From Arabidopsis thaliana (Eukaryota > Streptophyta > Magnoliopsida > Brassicales > Brassicaceae), in assembly GCF_000001735.4 (NCBI RefSeq), contig NC_003070.9, positions 5,332,001 to 5,396,000 of the forward strand: 64,000 nt of DNA. The letters are read 5' to 3'. Within the stretch, counting starts at the first letter, position 1. Each line of letters begins with the position of its first letter. The position numbers were made by a program, and so were the translations under genes. A model generated the notes under the pieces. That model made no database searches. It was not told where the DNA came from and saw nothing but the letters and a program-made list of their open reading frames with translations. Positions 1 through 12,568 of the stretch are shown here, piece by piece.

Positions 1-3000
1 TTTGGAAATTGAAACTCTTGATTCCGATAGCAAAGATAACGGCAAAGAGCAAAGGAAAGATGACGTTCATGGCGGCAACCACACCCAAGAAACCTTCTCT
101 ATATCCATAGAATTCTCTAATGAATTGCTTCACACTCATATTACTATCTGCCATAGGTTCTGTAATATCACCGAACTGTGATGCGATTAATCCATACAAT
201 GTCCATGCAACTGGGCAAAGCCAGTAGTACCATTCCCACCACACAGGCATACTCTGTTTTCGTATAAACGTTTAGGGTCAATATTTAATATTTCAATAAG
301 TTTTGGCTCATTTTGAAATTAAACAATAATAAGGTTGGTACTTACGGGACGAGGGATGAGGAAGCCGGAGAAGAGATTCCAGATGCCGTAGAAAGCGGAG
401 GAGACGACGGAGGCGATGTGGTGGTTAGGCGTCATAGCTACAGCCATCATTCCGTAGAAGGTGAAAGTTAAGAATGATCCGTACATAAAGAAGAGGTACC
501 AGAAGAACTTCACCGCCGTCCACTCGAATCCTATCATAGCGTACACTATGAGACCGTACACTATCGCTTGCACGAGAACGTATGGGATCTCGATGAAAAC
601 CTGGAACAAATCGAAGTTTGAATTTGAGGTTTCCGCAACGAAAAATCGTAAATTTCACTCTCTATGATGTTTTTTTGAAGTACCTGAGCGAAAGCATAAG
701 GCATGGCGGAGTACATTCCGGCGGCTTGTTCTCGGTAAAAGACAGTTCTTTCGACGTTGACGACTGGTTGCACTGAAGCTGCGTTTTGTAATCCGAGGAA
801 GAGAACAGCTGTGTACATTGAACCCATTGCATTCGATAAATCCTGTCTCGTTTTCCTGGAGGTGACAAAAATATTCGAACTTGGTCAATAAGGAGTTTTG
901 TTTTTGTATTGTAAAGTCTAGAATTTTGCTGAGGTTTTTTTAGCTTACGTTTTGCCTCCAAGGTCCCAGAACATTGTGCCGAACATAAGAGCAATGCCGA
1001 TTGTGAAGAGGAATCTCACGGCTGTGTAAGGAGGATTTCTCCAGTAGGACCAGTGTTGTTTCCATAGAGAAGCCATACATTGTGTCAAGAACGATTGAGA
1101 GTATTGTGTTGGGAAATATAAATCTTTTGATCCTGGAGCTGGCTGGCTTAGCTCCTTGATTAGCTCCTTGTTTCTCCTAAATAAGAGAAAAGTTATTGGC
1201 GAGATCAGATTCTGCTGTATAATATGTGAATTAACCTCAACATGATGACTGATGTACTTACTTGTAAAGTTCTGAATTTTTGTAGACTTGGGCGAAATCG
1301 ACTCCTAAAGCCGCTTCTTGAGATGTGGTTGAGACTTCAAGCATCCAGGTTGCTGGGTTGTATCCTTCTGTGATCTTGTTGATTCCTTGAATACTCTGTT
1401 GCCGAGTCAACATATTCAGTCCATGTCTTCCAAACAAGTTTTAAGTATGGTGTGTTTGTCTTAGTCGTATTTATTACCTCAAAATAGTTGATCAAATGGG
1501 TTGATTCGTGGCCAAGAGGTCCAACGTATATCTCCTCACCTCCACGCTTAAGTAGGAACAACTGCATATATACGCATACCCAAGCATGTTAACAAATGAT
1601 TAAAGTTCTTTTTCACTTTTTTGTTTTGAATGTAGTTTGAATACCTCATCAAAGGCTTCAAAGATGTCGATGCTAGGCTGGTGAATGGTGCAGACGACTG
1701 TTCTACCAGTGTCAACTGTGTTCCTTACAGTCCTCATAACGATGGCAGCAGCTCGTGCATCCAATCCTGAAGTAGGTTCATCCATGAATATGATGGAAGG
1801 ATTTGCAACCAGCTCCACCGCAATGGTCAGTCTCTTTCTTTGCTCTGTTGACAAACCGCTCTCACCAGGTAGTCCAACCAGTGCTTGCCTCAGCGGCGTT
1901 AACTCCACCAGCTCCATCACTTCCTCTATGAATATCTGTACCAAACAAAACAAAAATTGTTAGTATAGTTTCGATTTCCTCATTTTACTTCTGGAAATGA
2001 TAATGTCTCTGAATAACCTTTCTCTTGTTTTTATCAACTTCTTTAGGTAATCGGAGCCAGGCTGAGTAAACCAAGGACTCGTAAACAGTGACATGTGGGG
2101 AATGGATATCAGTTTGTTCACAGTATCCTGAGATACGGGCAAATGTTTGTTGATTCTTAGGGTAACCGGAAATGGTGATGTTGCCATCAATATAACCACC
2201 GGTTTTCCTTCCGGCAAGAACATCCATCAGAGTGGTTTTGCCAGCTCCAGAGACACCCATGAGAGCCGTGAGCACGCCTGGCCTGAATGCACCATTCACA
2301 CCTTTCAACAGGACAAGTCTGTCTTCTTGTGTGCCTTGCTCTATCATTTCCTGTGAGAAAGAATCCACAACAAAAATCAGTATGAAGTTTCTTGCATTAA
2401 TGATACGAAATCCTCGAGCAAGGTTATTACCTGGGGCATGTCAACTGAGTATACAACATTGTCGAAGGTAATTGAATGTGGCTCAAATGGAAGCACCATC
2501 CCTCTTTTCTTATTGGCACCAGCTTCAACTACACCTTCTGACCTAGCAGACTGAAGTTCTGTCTCATCACTCGCAGGCTCTTCTGCAATAACAGCTTGAG
2601 GCTTTCCCAAGGCTGTAGGCAAACAAAGTTCACAAGGATTTTTTATTTTAAGAAAACAGCTTTTGTATCAGAAGATGAGAACAAGCAAAACGGAATGATT
2701 ACGTACAGTTCAGAAACGTCAGAGCCAGCGTGAAACCAAAATTGAATAACACGACGAACCCAAGTAAGGCTCCAGTTCCAATCCAGTACCAGTATGCATG
2801 GGGTAAGAACCCACGAGACTTAAGGAAAGTAACTCCAAGTGTTTCGCTCGAGTTTTCGACAGCCTGTAATACAATCAACCCTATCAGTCCTGTCTAAAAG
2901 AAATACCAGAACCATGGAAAATGATTTCCGAATCTGGAGTGGACAGAGGAGGGTGATACTTACTCGACTCCAGCTGTGTCCAAAGAACTCATTGGCTAGG

Positions 3001-6000
3001 ATCGCGTTCTGTCCATACATTATTGGGGAGATCCAGTAACCCCATATCCACCACTTCTTAATGTCGTCTGTTTTGATCAGGTTAATGGATAAAATTAATC
3101 AGCTTTTGATATGAGAAACTGGACGCAAACAGATATGCATCAACACATACCTCGTGAAAGTACCACACCACCCAAGGCAAAGAAGACGAGCATCGCAAAT
3201 GCACCAAATGTATTTGCAACGATCATGTTTCTTCCCAATGCTGCCACCATCTTAAACAATGCTGAAGCCATTTGGTTCATGAGCACGAGGAGAATATACT
3301 GCTTAAACAGCCTGCAGCAAACCAACAAGAAACCAGGAGAACCCTTAGCAGCTCCTTCATAAGTATCCAAATTTGTCATGTTTAGTTGTTTAGTGTATTT
3401 ATGTACCTTCCAACGTTGGGATCAAAGCCGATGACATAGTAAGTGATGAATGTTGTGAGAGCGGCTTCCATGAAGCTTATAGGTATCTTGAGGAGCCAAG
3501 GAGGCAGAGAGTACACCCATGCAGGGTAGAAGAGGAGATCTCTTTGTTTGTAAAACACAGGAAGTTTTGCTATGGTCATTGAAAGTTCAGACATTCCATT
3601 GAACATGAGCATCATAAGGATGAAGAACAAGGCTCCAGTGTAGAGACTCCCATCAACCTCAGTCTTCTTTTGCATCTCCGTCCGAAAGAACAACGTCATT
3701 GTCAAAAATGCCATTACCAGCAGCTGTAAACACAAGGAAGCAAGCACAACATTTCCATGAGTCTCTCTTAAAGATAAGGAGATATTATTGCAAGATGTGA
3801 AGAATTGGTACTATATGCGTAATCACTTACTTGTCCAAACTTGAAGTAGTAAACAAAGGAGTTTCTTTTCATGAGTAAGTATTCTCTTGAGAAGCTGGTC
3901 TTGACAAGTTCTTTAATCCCAACTCCGTATTTCTTGGTGGTTAGAGCAGCCGGATGGCTCTTTGTCTTGTCAAAGGGCAAAGCAAGCTCATCTCCGATTC
4001 TCCGGCCAACGTGGAATGATTGAAACGCCTCTGCAAACTCTCTCACTCTAATGAACCTGTAAGGCTCATCACGTCGTGCCCAGTACTGCATTTGGTCTTT
4101 CTTTGATGTCACCTGCAAGAGTAGTGATCGTTAAAGTGTAAGACATGGAACAAAATCGCTCATATGATTGTGTTCTTATGAATCAAGTCTTACTTCTTGA
4201 AGGAAATCAGCAACGCCTTTTCTTGGAGGACATTTGAATCCCATGGTCTCAAAGAACTCCACAACGTGATCACGAGGGCCCTCGTAGATGATCTCGCCTT
4301 CTGCAATGAGAATGATATCATCGAAGAGATTGAATGTCTCTGGCGCAGGCTGAAGGAGAGAGATCAGAGCTGTCCCATTGAAGATATGAACATAGTTTCT
4401 GAGGGAGTTCACTATCTGGTAAGTCGTTGAACTATCTAAACCAGTCGATATCTCATCCATGAACAGAGCCCTAGACGGTCCAACCAGCATTTCACCAGTA
4501 GTGACACGCTTCTTTTGTCCTCCGGAGATGCCTCTCAACATATCATCGCCGACCATAGTGTCTGCACAGACCTCAAGTCCTAAGATCTGTAAAAATTACA
4601 AAGAGTTTAGATCATGTCAAGTACAAGACTTGATAATTCTCTTATAAAAGAAAAGTTGGAAGGAAACTATACCTTGAGGATATAATCTGTCATCACATTT
4701 GTTTTTTCACCTGCTGTTGACATCGCCTGTAATGGAGTAATGAAGTTATGACTTAGTTGTGTACTCCAAATTATTACAAAGTTAACTGTTTCGGGAGTGA
4801 TATAACTAACCTTCATGAATATATCAATATCAGGGTCAGGTTTGATGTTTGCTTCTTTCTCTCTTCTTGCCAACTCTGTCAACATGTCTAATGCACCACC
4901 AAAACATCTATGGTTAGCAAAATCAACATACCGAAATCGAATGTTTTGAGAAGATAGAAAAGTCGAGGAAATGTTCAAACTCACCATAACGCGAACCAAC
5001 ACCTTGGAAGCGAGCTGCGTAAGCAAAAGTCTCACGAACAGTCATCTCACCGATATGAACATCGTTTTGGCCGATATATGCAGCTGTTCTTTGTGGCACA
5101 AACTCGTTCATTCCATGACCATTGTATGTCACTCTTCCAGTTTGCTACAAAATCAAAGAACAAAGTTTACAATTGATTCACACAGATCATATAAACATAT
5201 CCATGAAGTTGAAACAGAGATAGAGAGAGGGAAAGATGGTTACCTTTAGTTCTTGATCAAGCTTTCCCGCCAAGGCAAGCAAGAGGGTCGTTTTCCCAGA
5301 ACTTGGAGGACCCAAAAGCAGAGCCATCCTGTAGAATTCAAAGATGGGTCAACAAGTGCAAGTATAACTAAAAATACTTTCCAATATTTTAAAATGGTGA
5401 AACAGAATCTGAAAATTCACCTGCCAGGCTTGACGATTCCGCTGACGTCGTTGAGTATAGTGAACTTCTTCTTTCGGTTCGGAACAAGATGCAGAGTATT
5501 CAGGAACTTCTGTTAATATTAACGAAAATTCCACTGTTAGAGATCTAGTTTTTGTTTGGACACAAGAAACAGATAAGTAAAAAAAACGCATTCTTACATC
5601 AGCAAAATTGGAGATGAAATTGACGAACGTAGGTAAAGCTCTGCCTCCAACATGAACCTCTGCTTCAACTTTTAGATGATCAAACCGAACTTCTATTGTC
5701 GGAAGATCGATTCCAACTCTGTCATTTTCATAATTACATACAATTAACACTTAAGTCTCCAACATGAACATCAAACAAAAACAGAGCTCCTCTGTTCCCA
5801 TTAAAAGCTAAACTAAAAAAAAAAAAGAGAGAAGTTTGTATACCTATCGATACGTTTCTTGAGTTTCCAGAGGAGTTTCTCATGCTCATCGTCACCGACT
5901 TTGATGAGCCTCTCTAGCAGTTTCTTAGTATCTTGAAACCCAAGCTTCTGAATATCGATCTCGTTGATGGGTCCTCCGGCATGTGAGGCAGTTAGGATTC

Positions 6001-6175
6001 CTTTCCTGAGACGATCAAAAGTGGGAAGCTTCTCAAGAGCAGCCCATCTCAAAGCTTCTTCATCGTCTTCTTCTCTAGATGACCTCGAGAAAATCTCCCT
6101 TCCTGAATCTTTCTTCCACACCGATGAGTTTCTTCTCATACTATTACTCGCTTGGTGAAAACTAGTTCCCTCCAT
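1..6175 (-). CDS. ABCG40: ABCG40/PDR12 full-size ABC transporter, 3' end cut by window edge
   Basis: Plasma-membrane pleiotropic-drug-resistance transporter; in A. thaliana this family member imports abscisic acid and is linked to lead tolerance (family knowledge). I read 22 exons on the minus strand: 6175-5844, 5718-5598, 5509-5421, 5328-5244, 5144-4985, 4887-4811, 4726-4673, 4586-4194, 4112-3831, 3723-3407, 3311-3151, 3067-2964, 2863-2707, 2612-2431, 2350-2018, 1935-1645, 1561-1478, 1395-1262, 1176-949, 855-684, 600-346 and 253-1. They sum to 1421 codons plus one base, so only about two residues and the stop are missing. Order is NBD-TMD-NBD-TMD. NBD1 shows Walker [10 protein letters not shown], signature SGGQKKR and Walker B ALFMDE. 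NBD2 shows GVSGAGKTT, the PDR-type signature LSTEQRKR and [12 protein letters not shown]. Each half ends in a hydrophobic membrane block. The start MEGTSFHQ follows a 5' leader with a TATA box near 6354. No break was seen. Confidence 0.97.
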
Positions 6176-6349
6176 TTTGTATCCAAGAAATCAAAGTCTT
6201 CTTCTTTTTTTTCTTCTCTCTTTTTTTGTTTGTGTCAGATGAAAGATTTAAAGAATTTAGCAAGACAATAAGACTTTAACACATGAAAAGAAACTCAAGA
6301 GAGAAATTGTAGATGAAAGATGATATGAATGTTGGGTTTGTGTGCTCCG

Positions 6350-6358
6350 TATATATAT
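6350..6358 (-). promoter_or_regulatory. Probable TATA box of ABCG40
   Basis: An alternating TATATATA run lies about 175 bases upstream of the ABCG40 start codon on its coding strand. It is the only good TATA match at a sensible distance. A TGACGTAA motif of the TGA/as-1 class lies further up at 6535-6542 on the same strand; this would suit a defence- or salicylate-responsive transporter, but that link is inference. Confidence 0.5.
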
Positions 6359-7922
6359 GCATTGAGGAGATTTCACTATTCATAATAATTAGGCACATGC
6401 ATGTATGTTTCTTCTTCACCAAAGTGGAAAAATCAGAGACGGAACGTGACCAAGAAATAAACGTTATGTGCTTTTGAATTTACGAATAAAGGAAAAAAAG
6501 AGAAACTATTACATCAGCTAACAAAAAAGAACTATTACGTCAGCTGTGACTCCTCTGTCTGGGAAATCTAGAAGGAGTCCTACTGCATCAGACGTTAATT
6601 AAAAGTAATTAATTGATCCCACACTAAAGTCTAAACTATTTCTCTAGACAGTGTGAACTCATTCATGATTAAAGGTTTTGAATATACAGTAATCATGTTT
6701 TTTCATGCAACAATCATATTGGACAGTTTTTCGTTGTTGTCTTTGCCATTTTAAATGCAACCACAAAACTTTAATTTGGCCACAAAAAGATCTTTACAAA
6801 ACAAAAACACTGGGTCCAACCACCATTTTACGTTTCCGGATTAATTATATATATGTTCCAATGATCAAAATAGTGAGAAACTGATTAACTTATTGTAAAA
6901 TCAAGTGTTCAACCAAAACAAAAGTTGGAATGTACAAATAGTAACGTGAGGAGAAGAAAACAAACGAATGTAAGTATTACTTCTAGACGTTGACGACTCT
7001 CGTTACGTGGTCTCAGCAGCCCCTTCTTGTTCGTAGTCCGCCATTATTTAATTGAATTGTATCAGCCTTGGACTTTTTATCTTCAAAATAATATTCATAT
7101 TCTTCTGATTTCTTAAAACTAAACCTGCATTTTAAGAGAGAATATATGTGTGTGGTTTGAATTGGTTATGTGTAAATTAACGTCTAGAGAAATTTACACT
7201 GAATTTATAAATTGACTTCTCAATGTATAAATTAAGTATACTAGGTCATGAATAAAGAGAGATTAAAAAATTTAAATGGTAAACGTGTGTAAAAAAAACA
7301 TATACAGTACAGTTGACCGATTTATATATTCTTTTATGGTTATTTCTTTTATTAGTCTGAGTCGAAGATTCTAATTGGACCATGAATTGAAAGTTGGTCT
7401 TCGTTAACTTCCTCCAAAAAAAACTAACGAAACAACCACTTTCTTGGAAGTTGCCATTTTTAAATATTCCAATTCTATCGAGAACGTCCCAAACCGGAAT
7501 GTAGCTTAGGATGATGAAACCAGTTATTGGTAGGCCAATTCATTAAATAAAACAGGTGATTTGGTACTTGTTGCGAATCATATTTATTGGTCGTCCAACG
7601 TTCTGTTCCAATCTAATTTATAGGTAGGTGTGTCAAATGGCTACCGTTTCTCTTCCGGTTTGATTCAATAGTGAAAATACTACTATTTTATTCTTATTTG
7701 ACTCATTAATGGGCCTTGTTAATATTATCATGGTCCATAGTTAAAGCATCCACTGTGAGTCTACCTTCTGAAAAAGAGTAAATGAAACTGAAAAACAATG
7801 TAGTACAAAAATGTCTCCTACGTTATGTACATCTGAATAGGCTTTCGAATAATATTAACAGGCCTATGGGCCCATAGACCAACATGTAAATCAAATTTCA
7901 ACTTTACTATTCCTCACAAGAC
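6359..7922. other. Intergenic: ABCG40 upstream region and LECRKS1 downstream region
   Basis: AT-rich, with no open frame of note. It holds the far promoter of ABCG40 (TGACG- and TTGAC-type motifs near 6540 and 6987). A 14-base perfect palindrome centred on GGGCCC lies at 7864-7877. A segment at 7707-7738 is echoed downstream of the oxygenase gene at 11884-11913. No gene or RNA was recognised. Confidence 0.6.
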
Positions 7923-7949
7923 AAAAAAAAAAAAAAAAAAAAAAAAAAA
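7923..7949. repeat. A27 homopolymer just past the LECRKS1 stop
   Basis: Twenty-seven consecutive A on the plus strand end 11 bases before the stop codon of the minus-strand kinase gene, so the transcript would carry U27 at the start of its 3' UTR. The exact length is prone to sequencing and population variation. Confidence 0.95.
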
Positions 7950-7960
7950 GCAAAAACAAC

Positions 7961-9931
7961 TCATGCGTGAGCAGCCGTGGAGTCTGCCGCGGCGGCGGCC
8001 GGCGTGAGCCCAGTCAACAAATCCTCTTGTGGTGAGCCAAGCAGTAGTGAAACGATCTCTCTCATATTCGGCCGCTTAGCTGGATCAGGGTGACAACAAG
8101 CCAGACCTAACTTGAGTAACAATTCAACTTCCTCCATCGTCTCACACTCGCTCCTTACTCTCTCGTCCGCTGCATCAACCACTCTTCCTCCACCGTACAA
8201 ATCCCTAACCCAATCCACAAGCACCATATCTTCCTCCTCCGCGTACTCTATCGGTCTCCTCCCACTAACAACCTCCAACACCACCACACCAAAACTATAC
8301 ACATCACTCGCCTCCGTAGGCGCCGAAGCAGACGCAAGCTCCGGAGCCAAATACCCTAACGTGCCCACCACGCGAGTCGTGTTTGGAGCCCCACCGTGCT
8401 CATATAACTTAGCTAAACCGAAGTCCCCAAGCCTCCCACGCATCTCAGAATCCAAAAGAATGTTACTTGATTTGATATCTCTATGAATCACCACTTGATC
8501 CCATCCATGGTGGAGATAATTAAGCCCTTCCGCAACATCGTTAATCACCTGACGCCTTCTCCTCCACGGCATTGGCTCTTTAGGATTATCAAAGATCCAC
8601 TGATTAAGACTTCCGTTTGGCATGTAATCGTAGACAAGCATCAGCTCGTTTTTCCGGCGACACCATCCTCTCATTTGAACTAGATTCTTATGCTGTAACC
8701 TACCCATACTCGAGATCTCCGCCATAAATTCTCTCAAACCTTGCTTCGAATCGTGATTCACGCATTTAACAGCAATCTCACTGTTGTTTGACAAAATTCC
8801 TCTGTAAACTTTACCAAATCCTCCAGATCCAAGCAGACGATCGTTAGAGAAAACCTCCGTAGCTGCAGCGAGTTCTTCGTAGCTGAAACGGTGAGGCCAA
8901 AACTCTAACTCCCACTCCTCGATCTCTTCTTCTTCTTCCTCTCTCATTAGTTTCTTCCAAATCAAATAACCCCCAAATCCGATTAGAGCTACGAAGACAA
9001 CACAACCGATAACGATCCCAGCGATTGCTCCAGTGGAAAGAGAAGAAGAAGAGTTTTCCAGGAAGAAAACAGGTAAATTCGTAGTGTTGATCTCTCGAAG
9101 AGCTCCTGTATCACTCAAGCTCCAAGCTAGAATCCTTCGAGCTTCATTCCAATTGGTTTTGGAAGCAGAGAAGCCAGCATACATATCTGCCGAGACATAA
9201 TTAGCAATAACAGGATCACGGAAAGTAAGAGTTGGCCGGCGAGGTCGAAGCACACCGACGGGAGCGACGGAAACGTTGATCTGAAAGTTAGGGCCATCGA
9301 AATCGATCCAAGCTCGAACGTTGTTTCCGTTACGCATATTAAAGCGAACGAAGCTTCCATTAACAGAATCGTAGTAGCCAGCGGTTACGGATGTGGTGGA
9401 TTCAATGTTGTTAAGATCAATTCCGACGTGGTTATCGTCGATATCGTTTACTTCAGAGTTTCTACCGGTGTCGAATTCGACGGCGAGGAGAGGAGCGTTG
9501 AATCTGACTGTGGCGTTAGTGAAGAGACCGAAGTATTGGCTGGAGATAGCATTTGGAGGAGAGGTGGAATTGGAGAGGACGAAGCAGAGGCCGAAGCCAG
9601 GACTTGTGGATATGTCAGGGAGAATGGAGAAGACGAAGGAAGTTGAGAAAGATGAGAGTCGGGTCGGGTTTCGGGTTGGATCGGGTATAATTGTGAGTTT
9701 TTGTGGGTAAAAAACACGGCCGAAAGAGAGTGGATCGGAGTCGTTGATGAGGCTGATTACGGTGGATTCTACGCGGGAATCTTCGATGAGGATTACGTCG
9801 GTTCTGTTAGTTACGGAGCTGAAGGAATTGTAGAGAAAATCAATGGCGGAAGAGGAAGAGACGAGATGAAGAACGATGAGGATAAGGAGGAGAGGGGATG
9901 GCCACTGCCGTCGCCGCCATTGCCACGACAT
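7961..9931 (-). CDS. LECRKS1: L-type lectin-domain receptor kinase S.1
   Basis: Intronless 656-residue receptor kinase, the usual structure of L-type lectin kinases. Residues 1-29 are a signal peptide. About 30-275 form a legume-lectin domain with the core AVEFDT and a downstream Asp/Asn-rich metal-site region. About 303-325 are a transmembrane helix (GIVIGCVVFVALIGFGG), followed by an acidic juxtamembrane run of Glu. The kinase spans about 362-635: glycine loop GSGGFGKV at 368-375, Lys389 in IAVKCV, HRDIKSSN at 483-490 (an RD kinase), DFG at 503-505 and APE at 529-531. All catalytic residues are present, so an active Ser/Thr kinase is expected at the plasma membrane. The ligand is unknown. 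The tail is Ala-rich. It is divergent with the 2OG oxygenase at 10587. Several antisense frames inside it are shadows. Confidence 0.95.
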   Translation of the reverse strand: MSWQWRRRQWPSPLLLILIVLHLVSSSSAIDFLYNSFSSVTNRTDVILIEDSRVESTVISLINDSDPLSFGRVFYPQKLTIIPDPTRNPTRLSSFSTSFVFSILPDISTSPGFGLCFVLSNSTSPPNAISSQYFGLFTNATVRFNAPLLAVEFDTGRNSEVNDIDDNHVGIDLNNIESTTSVTAGYYDSVNGSFVRFNMRNGNNVRAWIDFDGPNFQINVSVAPVGVLRPRRPTLTFRDPVIANYVSADMYAGFSASKTNWNEARRILAWSLSDTGALREINTTNLPVFFLENSSSSLSTGAIAGIVIGCVVFVALIGFGGYLIWKKLMREEEEEEIEEWELEFWPHRFSYEELAAATEVFSNDRLLGSGGFGKVYRGILSNNSEIAVKCVNHDSKQGLREFMAEISSMGRLQHKNLVQMRGWCRRKNELMLVYDYMPNGSLNQWIFDNPKEPMPWRRRRQVINDVAEGLNYLHHGWDQVVIHRDIKSSNILLDSEMRGRLGDFGLAKLYEHGGAPNTTRVVGTLGYLAPELASASAPTEASDVYSFGVVVLEVVSGRRPIEYAEEEDMVLVDWVRDLYGGGRVVDAADERVRSECETMEEVELLLKLGLACCHPDPAKRPNMREIVSLLLGSPQEDLLTGLTPAAAAADSTAAHA

Positions 9932-10586
9932 TTGTGTAGATTTTTCCGGTGAGAGGAGAAATGTGAATATCTGGGGAAAGGGAAAAGCATAATAAGACCG
10001 TCGAGGTTTCTTCTTATCTGTACCAAAAATTCTACCAAATCAATAAGTGAGATAGAGAGAGAGACGGTGGTCAACGTCGACGGCTGAAAGTCAAAGGTAT
10101 TTTTTACAGTTGAGAAATTACGAAACGTCAAACCCAGTCTCGATCGGTTCATTAATTAGATTTAAGACTTAACCCCGCTCCGTTCAAGAATAAAATAATG
10201 GGCTTTGACCCAAAATTAGCCCAATAATGCACTACTACGGCCTTATCGATTTCTTTGTTTCTTTTTCCATGTGTGTATTATAGGGACATGTGGATTTTAA
10301 AAATTGATTCGGACAATACGCCAAGGAAAAGCATCTATAAAAACTGAGCTTTTACATGAGTTTTTCGTATGAAGCATATTTCAATGTGAGTATAAGAACA
10401 CATCATCCGTTACACAATGGTCATATGAGTAAGTATAAAAATTTCTTAAAAGAGTGAGTAAAATTAATGTAATTAAGCTTTTTGTTATTATAGTTTATCT
10501 TCTTCGTCCAATACATGGTTAACTATATTGTTTGGTTTTTCTAATTCTTTTCTAATAAACTAACTATGATGCTTAGGATAGTTAAA
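9932..10586. other. Divergent promoter region between LECRKS1 and the 2OG oxygenase
   Basis: A shared 655-base upstream region of two divergent genes. It contains GGGCTT and GCCCAA motifs around 10200-10230, resembling plant site II/telo-type elements. No coding content was recognised. Confidence 0.5.
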
Positions 10587-11705
10587 ATGGGTGGGAATGA
10601 AACTAGAGAGCTTCCGATCATCAACCTCTCTGACAAGAACCTAAAACAGAACACAGAGCTTTGGAGCTTCACGAGAGACAGCGTCCGTGAAGCCATGGAA
10701 CACCATGGATGGTTTGTGGCCGAGTACAACAACTTTCCAACAGGACTTCACCAGTCGATTTTGGAGGCCGCTAAGGAACTACTCGATCTTCCTGTCGAAA
10801 TCAAGCTAAAGAACGAGAACCACAAGGCCGGACACGGCTACATCACCATGATGTCAGATGGCCAGCCTGTTCATGAAGGTCTTGGTATTGATCAAGTCAA
10901 CGATGTTCAACAGTGCCGCGGATTCTCTCGTCTCATGTGGCCTGATGATCATGATGATAACGACCGTTTCTGGTAATATATATATATATTTTTATCAAAT
11001 AACATAAAACAATCACAAGTATTTGTTACTATGTACTAACAATATGATATGTTATAGTGAAACTGTTCATGCATATGCGAAAATGCAAGCGGAACTAGAG
11101 CAACTTGTGATAAGGATGCTATTCGAGAGCTATAACGTGGAGAAGTATACAGAGAAATACATAGGAGGAACAAGGTACCTTCTTCGACTGCTGAAATACA
11201 GGAGACTTCCTAATGGAGAACCCAACAGGAAATTCATTTCTCATACGGACAAGAGCTTCATCTCCATTCTCCATCAGAACCACATCACCGGACTCATGTT
11301 GAAATCCGAGAAAGAGGATGTTTGGTATCATTTTACTCCTTCACCAACTCGGTTTGTTGTTATAGCAGGCGATGCCATCATGGTAAGCTAAAATCTATCA
11401 AACGGTTCAAGTTTCATATAATGTCAAATCATGTGTGTATATCAAATCATCAGGCGTGGAGCAACGACAGAATCAAGGCGTGTTACCACAAGGTGGAGAT
11501 GGAGAGCGTGGAAATGAGGTACTCGTTAGGGTTCTTTTCGTTCCAAGAAGGGATGATATCGACACCGGAAGAGATGGTGGACAAGGACCATCCTTTAGCG
11601 TACAACCCATTTCACCATGACGGACTTCTTGAGTACTATGAAACATTGGAGGTTCATCTCAAGGCTCACCGTACCATGACCAAGGCTTATTGTGGCATCC
11701 CATAA
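10587..11705 (+). CDS. AOP-like 2-oxoglutarate/Fe(II) dioxygenase
   Basis: Member of the plant 2OG-Fe(II) oxygenase superfamily, closest in feel to the AOP subgroup (glucosinolate side-chain enzymes and relatives); the substrate is not known to me. Three exons: 10587-10972, 11058-11382 and 11454-11705, giving 320 residues. The intron joins use TG|T (Cys129) and a phase-0 junction. The N-terminal DIOX_N-type part begins GGNETRELPIINLSD. Iron ligands are His191, Asp193 (SHTDKS) and His249 (CYHKV). The 2OG-binding pair is Arg259 and Ser261 (RYSLGF). All are present, so it should be active. An in-frame ATG seven codons earlier (10566) would give 327 residues; I prefer 10587 because AOP relatives begin with MG. 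It is convergent with GA3OX1. It corresponds to the A. thaliana locus next to GA3OX1. Confidence 0.9.
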
Positions 11706-12568
11706 ACCTGATCATTTTCTTGATCTTATTATAGGAAAAAATGTCTGCTTGTATCATGTATTTTGAAACTAATAGTGTGTTTTAGACTTATTTGGTTCCT
11801 TGAAACAAAACTAAAAATTTCTACTGTTTTCTCTATCTGCTTGGTACTATAGTAAAAGCTATTTTGTCCTTGTTTGTCTCTATAATGGGCCTTGTTTATA
11901 TTACTATGGGCCTTGGCTAATAGTTAGTTACCCTCGATCCTTTTTCGAGGTTTCTTTTGCAGTTTGGTTGTGGAAAATAAAACAGAACTCCACATGAAGT
12001 CTATTATACGAAAAAGTTAATTTCTATAGTCTAATCAATAACAATCAACACCAAAAGTTCCATAAACATGGGCCAATATTCTTCTGCAAACATCGAGACA
12101 GAAGATATTTCTTGTAAAATTAATGAAGATAAGATAGTATAATGAATTTGTTCTCGTCATTTTCCTTTTCTTTTTAGAGTAGACATAGGCTTGTCTTAGA
12201 TGTGCGTTGTCATTTTATTTTCAGACAATCTGACAAATAGCAACCAAACAAGATGAATTGTGATGGGATTCTGAAAATAACACCGTGTAGTTTGTCCTTA
12301 ATGTTAGTATAAAATAGATTTTTTAGTGGTTCAATCATAGAATTTCTTGGGACCCTCAACGCATAATTTTCATATTTTAATCAGATTCTCATTAGTGGCA
12401 ACATGTCATGGGGCGATTCCAGAAAGTGCTAGATTTTTTTGGGAAATTGCAATTTTGATATGTAATGCAGTTCAGATATGATTGAGGACAAACAAATCAT
12501 ATTGCTGAAATCATTTACAACAATTTATTAATCAAACTAACTAGTAGATCACAACTATTATTATCTAA
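11706..12568. other. Convergent intergenic gap before GA3OX1
   Basis: 3' flanks of two convergent oxygenase genes. AT-rich, with the repeat copy at 11884-11913 noted elsewhere. Nothing else was recognised. Confidence 0.5.

Noticed and set aside
9393-9952. Plus-strand frames antisense to the lectin kinase
   Set aside because: Shadows of the strongly supported LECRKS1 coding strand.
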